Shown piece by piece: positions 1 through 9,620 of a DNA stretch of 64,000 nucleotides (positions are counted from its first letter, which is position 1; each line of letters begins with the position of its first letter). The notes beneath the pieces are model-generated. The model was not told the DNA's origin and made no database searches. It saw only the letters and a program-made list of their open reading frames with translations. This DNA is from Lottia gigantea (Eukaryota > Mollusca > Gastropoda > Lottiidae): assembly GCF_000327385.1 (NCBI RefSeq), contig NW_008706746.1, positions 6,358,702 to 6,422,701 on the forward strand. The letters run 5' to 3'. Position numbers and translations under genes: made by a program.

Positions 1-530
1 TCGTCGGCAGGTGATGATAAAGACTTGGTACGAATGGTGGTCAGCTTCTCTTGAAGTGTGGTTTGGTAATGGTCGACCAGGACCTGCGTTACCTTAGAGA
101 GACATGTCCGATGGAGGGATCTAATATTCGCGTCGACAGCTGATGTTTTCATTGCTGGACGGATAAAACTATCCAACTCAGAGACTTTGCGTTTGAAGGT
201 AAACGCTGGTTGGCCTTGCTGTTGAAGGGTAAGGAATGCCAAATGATGGAGGCACTGCAAAACTTGGAAGAACACCGTCACAAAGGGTTCTTCCTCTTTA
301 TGCGTGGGGACTGGTTGGCCTCGGTGGGCTGGTAGTCGTTTCTGTTGTTGGTCAGGTCGATGGTTACCTCTGGATTGGTAGGCTGTGTTGTAGACGATGG
401 GGCGGCGATTGGTAGGTGATAGAGGTCGATGGAAGACAGGGCGGTTGTAGGGTACGTGATATTGGTTTGGTTGACAATTAGTGTTTTTATGTCTGGCTTC
501 TTGCCAGTGGTTGTTATAGTTGGGGAGCAT
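1..530 (-). CDS. Unrecognised open frame, N-terminal part, runs off the left edge
   Basis: On the minus strand an open frame begins with an ATG at 530-528 and stays open for 176 codons to the window edge. The nearest in-frame upstream stop is near 621. The first ~60 residues are rich in Asn, Gln, Arg, Pro and Tyr (starts MLPNYNNHWQEARHK), which looks disordered and basic. The second half looks like a helical globular segment (FFQVLQCLHHLAFLTLQQQG, then FKRKVSELDSFIRP). This stretch is less AT-rich than its surroundings, as real coding sequence or a mobile element would be. I do not recognise the family. A retroelement ORF1/gag-like protein is possible because it sits among mobile elements, but no zinc knuckle or polymerase motif is visible. 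Confidence 0.45.
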   Translation of the reverse strand, partial: MLPNYNNHWQEARHKNTNCQPNQYHVPYNRPVFHRPLSPTNRRPIVYNTAYQSRGNHRPDQQQKRLPAHRGQPVPTHKEEEPFVTVFFQVLQCLHHLAFLTLQQQGQPAFTFKRKVSELDSFIRPAMKTSAVDANIRSLHRTCLSKVTQVLVDHYQTTLQEKLTTIRTKSLSSPAD

Positions 531-749
531 AATGAAAATAACTTGAGGTAAGAAAGGGAATGTACAGCGGATGTAACAGGAGGAAACTGTATATGCTAGC
601 GTGAAAATGTGGGGATCCAATTATGCAAATAAACTGGGTTTTGGATATATAAAGTAAGATGAAAGATATGATGACAAATGCAAAAATATGTATTTAGGTG
701 ATAAATAATGCTAACAATGATGTGAAAAATTATAACAAGTAAAACAAAA

Positions 750-2460
750 ACTTACGCAATTGACACGAACCGGTTTTCGAAATATCCTTTTTCAAGTGTC
801 GAGGAATGATCATTTACTTTAGGATAGCTTTTGACATGTGAACCGAAGTTGACTTTTAAAGTTGTTTCACTCCATAGATGTCTCGATGTAGTTATATCCT
901 TCTGAAAAGATTTACCATACAAGGAATTACCTAATAATGTCATGCAATTACTACCCACAATATTACCTTCTCGTTTATATTCATTTCTTAGATCTCTCAA
1001 AATTAAAATATAATCCGTATATGGTGGAGTTTTAAAATTTTCTTCATACACTATACCATCTAATATTCTAATAATTCGTCCACCAGCTTTAGCTATTTCT
1101 AGAATATCGACCGATGTTAAAACATCTAAACCTGATTTTAGTACCAGTTTCCTTATTATCTTCTTGGTTCGTAAAAGTAATTTTATCTTTAGCTGATATG
1201 GGTTGGAAGAACATGATAGTAGGATATTCAAACCAGACTTTTAAAATAGCTGTTCTAGATCTGAATTTCTGCTCATTAAAGAGCTTGACAAATTCTTTAT
1301 TTTCTTCTGGAAGAAACGGTCTACCACTTTCCGCTTTAGGATATTCGCTGTCTAAATCTGACATGGCGGAAGCATACAAACCGTTGGCGTCGAACGCCAT
1401 TAGTTTAGTACATTTTATTTTTTTAAGTTTTGAATTAACTTCCATTTTATCTTTATTACTTTTACTATATTCTTTAAATAAATCAATTATATTACTACTC
1501 TCAAGTTCTATGTATTCCTTTAATATATTACAAATTTCATGCATTTTGTTCGTTTCAAATGATTTTCTGTTATCTTATAAAAGGGTGTGTATGTGAGTAG
1601 TCTTTTTCTATATTTTCTTTTTCAGTGTGTTTTGGAACCAATCTAGTAGTTTCATACCATTCTTCTTCAACCGTTTCTTTATGGTAATGATACAAATAAT
1701 ACCAACCCTTTAAAGATAAAGAAGGAGCCGTAAGATTATTGGAAATATTCTGGAATACAACTTCCTTCATTACTTTGTTATATTTTATCAAACAAGCTCC
1801 AAGACATAACGTATCTCTTTTAGCATAAGGTTCCCATTCGTGTCTTAAAGATTCCCAATTATCTTCGGTGTATTTTTCAATATTGATATCAGTGATCTTT
1901 CTTAATTTATTGGTAGATTAGATGAATTTCCCCATGCTGCCAAACTAGATTTTTAATGTTGAAAGGAACACATGAAATTAATATTTTGCAGATAATTAGA
2001 GTTGCCAATTATTTGTTTTTGTCTTTTCCATTTTTACTGTAAACATTCATCGGTGAATGAATTAGATAAAGGTAGAGATAGAATTCCTCTAGCTTAGTAG
2101 TGACATTGTGTTAGATTTTTTGCATTTTTAAGCACAATCCAGTAAATGCAATCTTTACCCACAAGTATGTTTACTATATTCATTAATTTATTATAAGATT
2201 CTTCTGGAACACTATCTGTGGGATTTAAATCTGGAAAGTTATGTTTTATTCTGTCTAACATTTTTCTTAGTTTTTCTAAATTAATTAAAGTGCAAGAATA
2301 AGGAATTGCTTTATTCGTTTCTCTTTCGCTATAAGCTTCACAATCCCATGCGCATAAACAATCATTATGAATTGTTGGAAATACATTTAGTTTTAGAGGT
2401 GAAACTTGTGTTGTCTTGTGCATTATCATCTCTACAAGTTCTCCATACATTTTCATCGTA
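750..2460 (-). mobile_element. Polinton part: protein-primed family B DNA polymerase remnant
   Basis: Motifs in the expected order along the minus strand: an exonuclease I-type motif (CAWDCEAYSE, near 2340), a segment typical of the region between exonuclease and polymerase (LTAPSLSLKGWYYL, near 1730), polymerase motif A (FDANGLYASAM, near 1390) and motif B (LLGNSLYGKSFQ, near 930). Motif A with a Tyr after NGL and a motif B of NSLYG type fit the DNA_pol_B_2 family of Polintons, adintoviruses and linear plasmids. In the living family this enzyme copies the element from a protein primer. Here it is a broken fossil that I identify by motifs only. Confidence in the family is high and confidence in the limits is low. 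Confidence 0.8.
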
Positions 2461-3169
2461 ATTATCTTCTATTTCTTTAATGCCTAAGGCTTTTTTTTTC
2501 TTCTTATGAGACAGAAATGTGATTTATGTAAGTAAAATATCCAATCTAATTCCTCGGATACTATCTTTGGTTGAAAATGTCTATTTTGGGGAATATAAAT
2601 TTGAAAATAAGTATTAAATTTCTTATTGAATTCAGTGATTCTAGCAGCTTGGTATGTAACAATTTATACCAACCTATTCATTTATCTTTTTGAATAGGGT
2701 AGTACCACTGCCCTTTTTTTGATCTTTTTATTCCGACGATTTTGCATCTACTGTAAAAAGTAGTGGCATTAAAGCCTATAAATTTCATGTTTTGTTTGTG
2801 TTCTCAATCATTTTCATCGTAATTATCTTCTATTTCTTTAATGCCTAAGGCTTTTTTTTTCTTCTTATGAGACAGAAATGTGATTTATGTAAGTAAAATA
2901 TCCAATCTAATTCCTCGGATACTATCTTTGGTTGAAAATGTCTATTTTGGGGAATATAAATTTGAAAATAAGTATTAAATTTCTTATTGAATTCAGTGAT
3001 TCTAGCAGCTTGGTATGTAACAATTTATACCAACCTATTCATTTATCTTTTTGAATAGGGTAGTACCACTGCCCTTTTTTTGATCTTTTTATTCCGACGA
3101 TTTTGCATCTACTGTAAAAAGTAGTGGCATTAAAGCCTATAAATTTCATGTTTTGTTTGTGTTCTCAAT
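2448..3169. repeat. Perfect 361 bp tandem duplication
   Basis: The block 2448-2808 is repeated immediately as 2809-3169. I compared the copies line by line and found no difference, including the run of nine T after TAAGGC. The unit lies inside the Polinton fossil, next to its polymerase region. Identical copies inside an otherwise decayed element mean either a very recent tandem duplication or an assembly artefact. Confidence 0.95.
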
Positions 3170-3342
3170 CTTGAATTATCTTTCCAGAGATAGCCTTAAT
3201 GATATTGGAAAATAGCACATTTGATATGAATGTTTCAACGTCTATAATTTCAATTATATTCATATATTTATTTTTAACTAGGAATTTTTCACTTTTATTG
3301 ATGACATTTCTACATTAAATTTATCTACAATTCATTTAATTC

Positions 3343-3549
3343 TTATAATTCTTCAATGGTTATGTTCTTATCTTCTCTTGATCTTTCGAAAAATATGAAT
3401 AATTTATTAAAATATGTATATAAAATTTCTGTTTTCTTTGTATAATGAGATTTCTGTTTTGATGTAAAACCTAATGTTATCAATCCACAAGATGAAGTTT
3501 GAACAGCAGTGAACGCGGCTAATACAGTTGGGACAATTATTGGAAGCAT
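3343..3549 (-). mobile_element. Polinton part: small hydrophobic protein remnant
   Basis: A 68-residue frame starts MLPIIVPTVLAAFTAVQT and continues with SSCGLITLGFTSKQKSHYTKK. The pattern of a hydrophobic Gly/Ala/Ser stretch, then LTSKQ/K, then a basic segment, resembles a small unassigned protein often found in invertebrate Polintons. That likeness is from memory and is weak. The function is unknown. Its position between the polymerase and the tail-fibre-like part supports its being part of the element. Confidence 0.4.
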
Positions 3550-3808
3550 TAATCGATATAGTTTTGTCTGCTTTCTAGTTCCATTGTTAGGCAGTTAAAT
3601 TAACTGCACTTTTGTTAATTTGAAAGTTGGAGAATTCCGCATAATAGGTTTTATCCATATTCATTATGTTATTTTTATTGATTGATAAAATATTAGCATT
3701 AGAAAAATGACTTTAAAGGTTAATAACGATATTTGTTTATTTGAATTATTAATCTTATTTAGATGAATCGAAAATTTTGGTTTTTCAATATTGATGATTA
3801 TCTTACAT

Positions 3809-4516
3809 CTATAAGTATATATACGTACCACCAAGACTTTCAATTATTGATGGAAATAACATAATTTGTTCAATTTTGTGAATATCAATTGAAGTATATA
3901 AATCATTAGCATCTTGCCTAAAAAATTCATCAACAAAATATAGTTTTACGTATTCAAAGTCTGTTGCTCGTAAAAACTCATAACTCTTTGTTTCATCTCT
4001 TTGTTGGAGTAATGGGCCTTCAATAATGTTCATTGATGGTGGAGTTTCCGTCTCCAATATCATATCAAATGCATTAAATCCAAGAAGAAGTTCTTCTTTA
4101 TCTGGAATGATTAACATTCTAAACCTATCTATATATTTTCCACTCGTTTTAATTTCATATAAGTGATTAATCTTGCTGTTCTCGTCTTTAATTTCTAATT
4201 CTTTAGTTCCTACATTTTCGGTACCATTGATAAACTGAAGAACTTTACGAGCGTTAAATAATTGATTATATGAAAGTGAGACTTGTTTGAATAATATTGA
4301 ATCAACTTTTACCTGCATAGGAAAAATAATTCCAATTACAATTTTTCCTTTGGAAAGTAAAGGTGATGGATAATCACTCTCAAACATTATATGGGGATAG
4401 TAAAAATCTGAAGCAGAAAATACTCTTATATTTACTGTAAATCCATATATTTTATATTCATATATTTTTGATTTATCAATATTATTAGTAGTAATAGAAG
4501 CATCTTTATGACTCAA
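3809..4516 (-). mobile_element. Polinton-associated protein of unknown function
   Basis: A 235-residue frame starts MSHKDASITTNNIDKSKIY and is mostly predicted beta/alpha with no membrane segment, zinc motif or coiled coil that I can see. It has the same orientation and AT-rich codon use as the flanking Polinton parts. It lies directly downstream of the tail-fibre-like protein on the minus strand. I do not recognise a family. It may be a structural or attachment protein of the element, by position only. Confidence 0.4.
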
Positions 4517-4619
4517 ATTTCTAAATAGAAGATTGAAATAATATGATTTATTTTCATCCTTGAGATGCTTTTCTAATGCGGCTGTATTTTTTCCTGTTTT
4601 AAAACTTCGTTATTAATAG

Positions 4620-5334
4620 TGTTTATCTGTTGTTGAATAACACTATCATCAATATTTTGTATTTGTTGTTGAATATAGGTTTTAATTTCACTATCATCAA
4701 TGTTCTGTATTTGTTGTTGAATATAGGTTTTGATTTCGCTATCATCAATGTTCTATATTTGTTGTTTAATATTTGTTAGTTCTTTTTGTAATTCACTGTT
4801 AAGTTTAGTTTCCAGAGCATTTAATTCCTGTTGAAATATATCTTCATTTTCATCTGGAATGTTATCTATTAATTGTTGAATGTCTAATTTTTGTTTTGCA
4901 ATCTTATCATTTAATTTAGATATTAATGAAATTAAATTTTGTAACTGAGTTTTGTTCACTACGTTAACCAATTGATTGTGAATAAAACTTATTAAACCTG
5001 CTACCTCTTGCTGTAGTTTAGTATCATTCATAAAATCTTTATTATTTAGTTGACATTTGAAGAATCTTTTCACATTACTTATTTTATCTTCTAAATGGGT
5101 TTTATTTACATCAATTGAATTTATTTGATCCCGTAAATATTTCTTGTGAACAGCGTCATTATCATTTTCCGGAGACTTTAAATTAGTTACTTTGAAATTG
5201 TTCATATCTAAATCACCTTGAAGAGTGAATCTGATTTGATCCACAAAGTAAGGTTTTGCTTTATTTATCCACGCTGTAGTGTTAGGTTTTTTAGTTTCTA
5301 AAGTTAAAGAACCTAATTCAAACTTGTTCGACAT
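4620..5334 (-). mobile_element. Polinton part: tail-fibre-like coiled-coil protein
   Basis: The protein starts MSNKFELGSLTLETKK. At about residues 38-70 it carries a segment of the form DMNNFKVTNL followed by NDAVHKKYLRDQI. This matches the 'DMNG..I.NL...DAV.KKY' motif that starts trimeric shafts in phage tail fibres and recurs in invertebrate Polinton proteins. The rest is a long heptad-like coiled coil rich in Gln, Leu, Asn and Ile. Near 4660-4760 the DNA contains 48 bp tandem repeats that encode a 16-residue unit (IQNIDDSEIKTYIQQ plus one). It is part of a broken fossil. A receptor-binding or spike role is inferred from the motif. Confidence 0.55.
4640..4765. repeat. 48 bp coding tandem repeat (about 2.5 units)
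   Basis: Units begin GTTGTTGAATA and recur every 48 bp, a whole number of codons. On the minus strand each encodes a 16-residue coiled-coil unit (IQNIDDSEIKTYIQQ core). The last two units are nearly identical. This is length variation in a fibrous shaft. Confidence 0.75.
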
Positions 5335-5569
5335 TTTTATTAAGTTAAATTTATTATAATTTCTTCAAACTGTTTTCCTAGACTCAACTGATATAAAACC
5401 CAAAGTGAAAGCTGTCTCATACAATAATAAAACGGTGAAATATTTAACTCATTCGCCCATCTCATAAGTTGAAAGTTTGTGGTTGTATTTATTGAGAAAG
5501 CTATTCATTTTTGGAAGTTCGTTTTGATAAAACCTACCCATGATTTGTTCTTTGTCTTGATCGATTAAT

Positions 5570-6215
5570 TCATGTCGGAGGTGATTTGGTGTTTACTTTA
5601 TCACCGATGAATATTTCGTTTGTCCAGTATCCAACGTAACCTTTTTCGAATTTACTTTTATATTTGAAAATTAGAACGCAATCTCCAACTTTAAATTTGG
5701 GTTTGATATTTAAATTATTTATTTCATTTTCAAAATTATTAAGGGTAGAAGAAAACTTTATAATAACTGGGTTTTGACTAGCTTCCATTGGAGAAACACT
5801 GATGGAAGAATGAATTTTATTATTATATTCCGATATTACAGTTTTTTAAACAGTTTTGATTTAAGCTTCCTGTTAAATCTTTCTACTACTACAGCTTTTC
5901 CCTCGTTATGAGTACTGTAAATTGCAAACCCAAGTGATTTCATATTTTTATTATAAAATTCTCTTCCTTTATCTACCCACAGTTTTTTTGGTTTTCTACG
6001 TTTCATTATCGTTTCAAAAGCATGTTTGATTGATAATCCTGTTTTGTTTTTCAAAGGAATAACCCAAGCACATCTTGTATATAAATCTATAACTGTTAAG
6101 AAATATTTATATCCTCTTTCGACTGGCATATTATTTAAATCAGACCATATTTCATCTTTTTGCAAATACTTAAACTTCTAAAAAGTTTTTAGTTTTTCTA
6201 AATTCTTTATGAATT
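5570..6215 (-). mobile_element. Polinton part: rve (DDE) integrase remnant
   Basis: Along the minus strand I see DEIWSDLNN, then YKYFLTVIDLYTRCAWV (first catalytic Asp region), then WVDKGREFYN (second Asp), then EGKAVVVERFNRKLKS (catalytic Glu). A separate C-terminal segment follows with FKVGDCVLIFKYKSKFEKGY and WTNEIF, the SH3/chromo-like tail typical of Polinton integrases. In the living family this enzyme inserts the element into host DNA. It is broken here. Confidence 0.8.
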
Positions 6216-6480
6216 TCATCTGCTAATCCCATACCCAATTTCATCTTTGCTTTTAACAGTTTTATGAACAGGGCCCTTTGCATTCTTTCCTTGGATTGGA
6301 ATATTTTCAAGTTCGATTATCATTTGTTTGTCTGCTTCGTGTCTGTATAAAATATCATGTTTAAGTGCAGCGGCGTCAACTCTATTGCCTGGTTATTCAC
6401 CCGGTTTGGGTTTATCGACCAGTGTAATTATGACCCGGAAGATGTTTTTCTCCTGGATACTTTGCCCATGGAAAACCAGG
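6190..6480 (-). mobile_element. Polinton part: phospholipase A2-like segment
   Basis: On the minus strand there is a segment of the form PGNRVDAAALKHDILYR followed by HEADKQMIIEL. The HDxxY core preceded by PGN..D is the signature of the PLA2-like domain found in parvovirus VP1 and in many adintovirus/Polinton genomes. There it is thought to help particles leave endosomes. The segment is in pieces and is called from the motif only. Confidence 0.5.
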
Positions 6481-6548
6481 AAGAGAGCCCAATGACTTTT
6501 GAGTATCTGAACCCAAATACGTTTTTGGAGCGTGTGCGACTATCATTT

Positions 6549-6848
6549 TTATCCTATAACTTTAAAACCTTTTCCTTTCCTTTCTTCTAATCTCCTGTTT
6601 CGCAGTTCTCTTATTAGCTGTAATTCTTTCAATTTGTCAGGCTTTTTCACTGCGTCGCTTATACTCTTTCCCGCTTCCGCGACAGATCCTATAGCTTCAG
6701 CTTCGGATGAAATAAGTGATTTGTGGTTTGAAACAAAGTTAGATACTTTTGGAATTATTTTTGAACCTAGAGAACATATTGATGAAAAGATACCGTCGCC
6801 TGAATAATCTTCGAAATTGTGTTGTTCGAGTTTTAAAATTAAACGCAT
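6549..6848 (-). mobile_element. Polinton part: minor-capsid-like small protein
   Basis: A 99-residue frame starts MRLILKLEQHNFEDYSGDGI. It continues with a short amphipathic Gly/Ser/Ile region and an Ala/Lys-rich helical segment, and ends in basic residues (RNRRLEERKGKGFK). Small proteins with a GDGIF/GGGFF start beside integrase are common in Polintons and have been likened to minor capsid or core proteins. The assignment rests on position and general resemblance. Confidence 0.4.
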
Positions 6849-7385
6849 CCTATTTTTAAATGAGTTAATTTAACGAGTTATCTTTCATACAGAAGTTTCT
6901 AGATTGAAAAAAAAAAGAACTTATAAATAACATTATTAAAAATCGGATGTTAAACAAATCAAGGAAGTTATTTTGTATAAGGGAACTTTTAATATGCTTT
7001 TTTCGTTAATTATTCTAATCTAAAGTGAAGAGGAATTATATAGGATTCTGATTAAGTTTTTTTGATAGTTCAAGATGTTGGGGACAGAAGGATGTGTCTT
7101 TTTTTAAATTGTGTGTTTATTTTGAGATGATTTTACCAGAGTTTTTTGTGTTATGACCTATATATTACTATTTACTTCTTTGTGTGAATTTATTCATATA
7201 CTACAACTATGGATTCAATTTGATTTCGGGGACGGGAGGGTTTGATTCTCCCAAATGTACAGGCCTAGGGTTGAGCAGACACTTTATTTAGAAATTAGGA
7301 TTAAGTGTCTTGATATTGGGTTTTCATCTGTTCTTATTCTGATCTGAAATTAGAAAAAATAAGTAGTATAGAAGTATAGTATCTG
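6849..7385. other. No gene seen
   Basis: AT-rich spacer between the Polinton and the Penelope-like element. No coding frame, tRNA or terminal repeat was recognised. Confidence 0.6.
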
Positions 7386-8398
7386 TTATGTACTGATTGT
7401 TTTTAGTTTACTATGAACGATATTATCATTTAAGTTCTTATTTTTTGAATATGCAACTATCATTTTCTGCTTATAGACATGGGGGAATTTCTCTTGAAGG
7501 GTCTTATAGTGTGCTCGATTGCTGGTTGTATTAAACGGGACGACAAAGGGTGCTATGCCTACATTGTGATGAATATTTAGTCCTATAAGTCTTGCTGTAT
7601 TCAATGTCTCAATCCAATGGGCTTCCCCAGATTGTCGGAATTTGGTAGTTTCATCTTCGAGCAAGTCAATTTCTATACGCTCAATTGGGATTAGGGTGAG
7701 ATCGTCTATTAAATGATCGTCGAGGTTGAAATGATTAGAAACAGGCTTGTCTTTCTGTAATTTGATGTCTGACCTATGAGCATTAAAGCGAGTTCGTAAA
7801 TTATTCTTAGTTTCTCCTACATATTGTTTGGGTCATTTCTTGCATGAAATTAAATATATTACATTCGAATGTTCACATGTTAGATGTTCCTGGATCGGGT
7901 ACCTTTTATTCGTAGAGTTGCTTACAAAATAATGAGTTTCTGATATAAAGGGACATGTTTTGCATCTACTGGACAAACATGGAGCACTTCTTAAACCTGG
8001 AGGTACTTCGGCATAAAGTCTGTTTTTAGCTGCTATCTGTGCTAAGGTGGAATTTTTTATGTTTCGTAAAAATCGTTTAGAGTACCCACGCTCTTTCAGT
8101 TTTGAGAAAACAATCGTACAGGCTTGGTTGAAATCAGAAGATCATGTACAAATTCGATGAAATCGTAAAACTTGTCACTTAATTATACCAGAAAAGGGTG
8201 AAAGGAGCTCTTGTGCAAGAGTTGATGAGTATCAGTTTCTTTGAAATACACTTTAATATCCAGTTTATTTGTTTCTGCTTTCTGGAATCTCCCTTAAAGA
8301 CTGTGGTATCGACAAAGTCTATGCTTTTGTCACTCACGTTTGCGGTTAGTTTGATAGAAGGATGGTGGTTGTTGAGAATTTCAAAGAATTCCCAAAAC
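7386..8398 (-). mobile_element. Penelope-like retroelement, 3' part (RT thumb plus GIY-YIG)
   Basis: Minus-strand pieces run in order: an RT-thumb segment (LNNHHPSIKLTANVSDKSID, then FVDTTVFKG, near 8390-8300), SQ/VLRFHRIC near 8170, NQACTIVFSKLKERGYSKRF near 8110, a Cys-rich linker (SSRCKTCPF near 7975), and a GIY-YIG nuclease (NVIYLISC, then QYVGETKNNLRTRFNAHR, near 7870-7780). The combination of reverse transcriptase and GIY-YIG nuclease defines Penelope-like elements. The conserved second Cys of the GIY-YIG entry is lost and the frame is interrupted, so this copy is dead. Its upstream part is cut by the sequence gap at 8399-8448. Confidence 0.8.
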
Positions 8399-8448
8399 NN
8401 NNNNNNNNNNNNNNNNNNNNNNNNNNNNNNNNNNNNNNNNNNNNNNNN
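8399..8448. other. Assembly gap (50 N)
   Basis: Run of N. The sequence after it (8449-8540) could encode a short Thr/Pro-rich stretch on the minus strand (MDTTPAPSRATTLPN), but whether it belongs to the Penelope-like element cannot be told. Confidence 0.95.
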
Positions 8449-8544
8449 TGCTCGTTTAGGGGTTTGGTTCGGCAGCGTGGTGGCTCTAGATGGTGCAGGT
8501 GTAGTGTCCATTTCAGTTGGTAGAGATAAGGTTGATATTGAAAG

Positions 8545-8950
8545 TGTATGACTGTAGTATGCAGTCTAGGTCAGTAATAAAACGTATATTGATAGTAACT
8601 GACTGTAGTATGTTATCTAGGTCAGTAATGATACAGTAATGATATTGGTAGTGTTTGATTGTAGTATGTAGTCTACGCACTACAATCAAACACAGCCAAT
8701 ACCTGAATTATTACTTACCTTGACTACATACTACAGTCAAACACTACCAATATCTGTATCATTACTGACCTCGACTACATACTACAATCAATCACTATCA
8801 ATATCTGTATCATTACTAGCCTCTACTATATACTACAGGCAAACACTATCAATATCAGTATTATCACTAACCTCTACTACACACTACAATCAAACACAGT
8901 CAATACCTGAATTATTACTGCCCTTGACTACATACTGGTCGCAATCAAAT
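8545..8950. repeat. 51 bp minisatellite with an orientation switch
   Basis: From about 8676 to 8950 units of the form CTACATACTACAATCAAACA recur exactly every 51 bp (anchor positions 8724, 8775, 8826, 8877, 8928). From about 8545 to 8672 the same unit appears as its reverse complement (TGTAGTATGTAGTCTA type). The two arms meet head to head near 8673, giving a large imperfect palindrome. The unit is 17 codons long, so it creates spurious open frames on the plus strand. Confidence 0.85.
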
Positions 8951-9510
8951 TGTTCCATGCTGCATGAATTGAGTTGAAAAGTGAGCCATGTTTCCATTTT
9001 CTTGAGAACTTTAAGGAATTTTTTCAGTTTTCACATAATTCATTTGTTTGTTTCATGTTAATTCCGGACACTAAGAAATATAGAATCTTTTAGAGAAACA
9101 ACAATGTGTGAAGGCAAGTTTCTGGACGAAAATTTGCAAAAGGTTTGAATGAAAATGAAATGAAAATGGAGTTTTACGTCCTACTTTGCTGCAAAGGTTT
9201 GAATGTACAAGTCAGTTTGTTTTAGCCACATGATAGCGGACGGACCCTTTTTTAAATTTATAAGTGACCAAGTTTGACAATTAAACACAGTCACATTTTG
9301 TCCAACTTTGTGGATTATGGATAATTGTGTCACAAAATATTGTGAACCCTGGGCGAACGAACAAGGGACGAACATGAAAAAGAAAATGTACAGGGGCGAA
9401 CGCGTTTAACAGCACTTTTTTAACTTCATGATCTAGGCCTGCGCTTTTATGGGATTTTTATTCTCATATCATCCCAATATCCAGAGGACACAACATTACA
9501 ATTTTTGTGG
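8951..9510. other. Spacer with a SINE/LINE-tail-like fragment
   Basis: At 9147-9180 the motif ATGGAGTTTTACGTCCTACT follows an AATGAAATGAA microsatellite. The same arrangement occurs at 26343-26395, and its reverse appears at about 36722-36745. Read on the other strand it is a short 3' tail ending in a CATTT repeat, as in molluscan SINE or RTE-type elements. Nothing else was recognised here. Confidence 0.4.
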
Positions 9511-9518
9511 AAATTACT

Positions 9519-9612
9519 CAGTGGCGTAGCCAAGATTTCATTGACGGGAGTGACGGGCACCTTTACCCCCTTTTTGGATTTCCGAGGGCACTACCCTCTA
9601 AATACGCCACTG
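9519..9612. mobile_element. 94 bp hAT-like MITE
   Basis: The segment begins CAGTGGCGTAGCC and ends TACGCCACTG, giving terminal inverted repeats of the CAGTGGCGTA type common in hAT transposons. It is flanked by 8 bp sequences AAATTACT (9511-9518) and TAGTTACT (9613-9620), which match at six of eight positions as expected for an aged hAT target duplication. It has no coding capacity. Confidence 0.75.
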
Positions 9613-9620
9613 TAGTTACT

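Larger units (their letters stand above)
750..6848 (-). mobile_element. Polinton/Maverick (adinto-like) element, old and broken
   Basis: All parts lie on the minus strand. From the upstream side they are: a short minor-capsid-like protein (6848-6549), a phospholipase A2-like segment (~6480-6200), an rve integrase (~6215-5570), a tail-fibre-like coiled-coil protein (~5334-4620), two unassigned proteins (4516-3809 and 3549-3343) and a protein-primed family B DNA polymerase (~2460-750). Integrase together with protein-primed PolB is diagnostic of Polintons and adintoviruses. No major capsid protein, packaging ATPase, protease or terminal inverted repeat was seen, so the copy is partial. It is a fossil with many breaks, and the lack of long frames argues for an old insertion. 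The ends are uncertain. Confidence 0.8.

Noticed and set aside
1114-1596. Plus-strand open frame of about 160 codons
   Set aside because: Shadow of the Polinton polymerase on the opposite strand, hydrophobic only because of antisense codon use.
4640-4765. Short spaced repeats considered as a CRISPR array
   Set aside because: The units are contiguous, coding and in a eukaryotic context, with no spacers.
8720-8977. Open frame with a 17-residue Thr/Tyr/Ser repeat
   Set aside because: It is a by-product of the 51 bp minisatellite, whose unit is a multiple of three.
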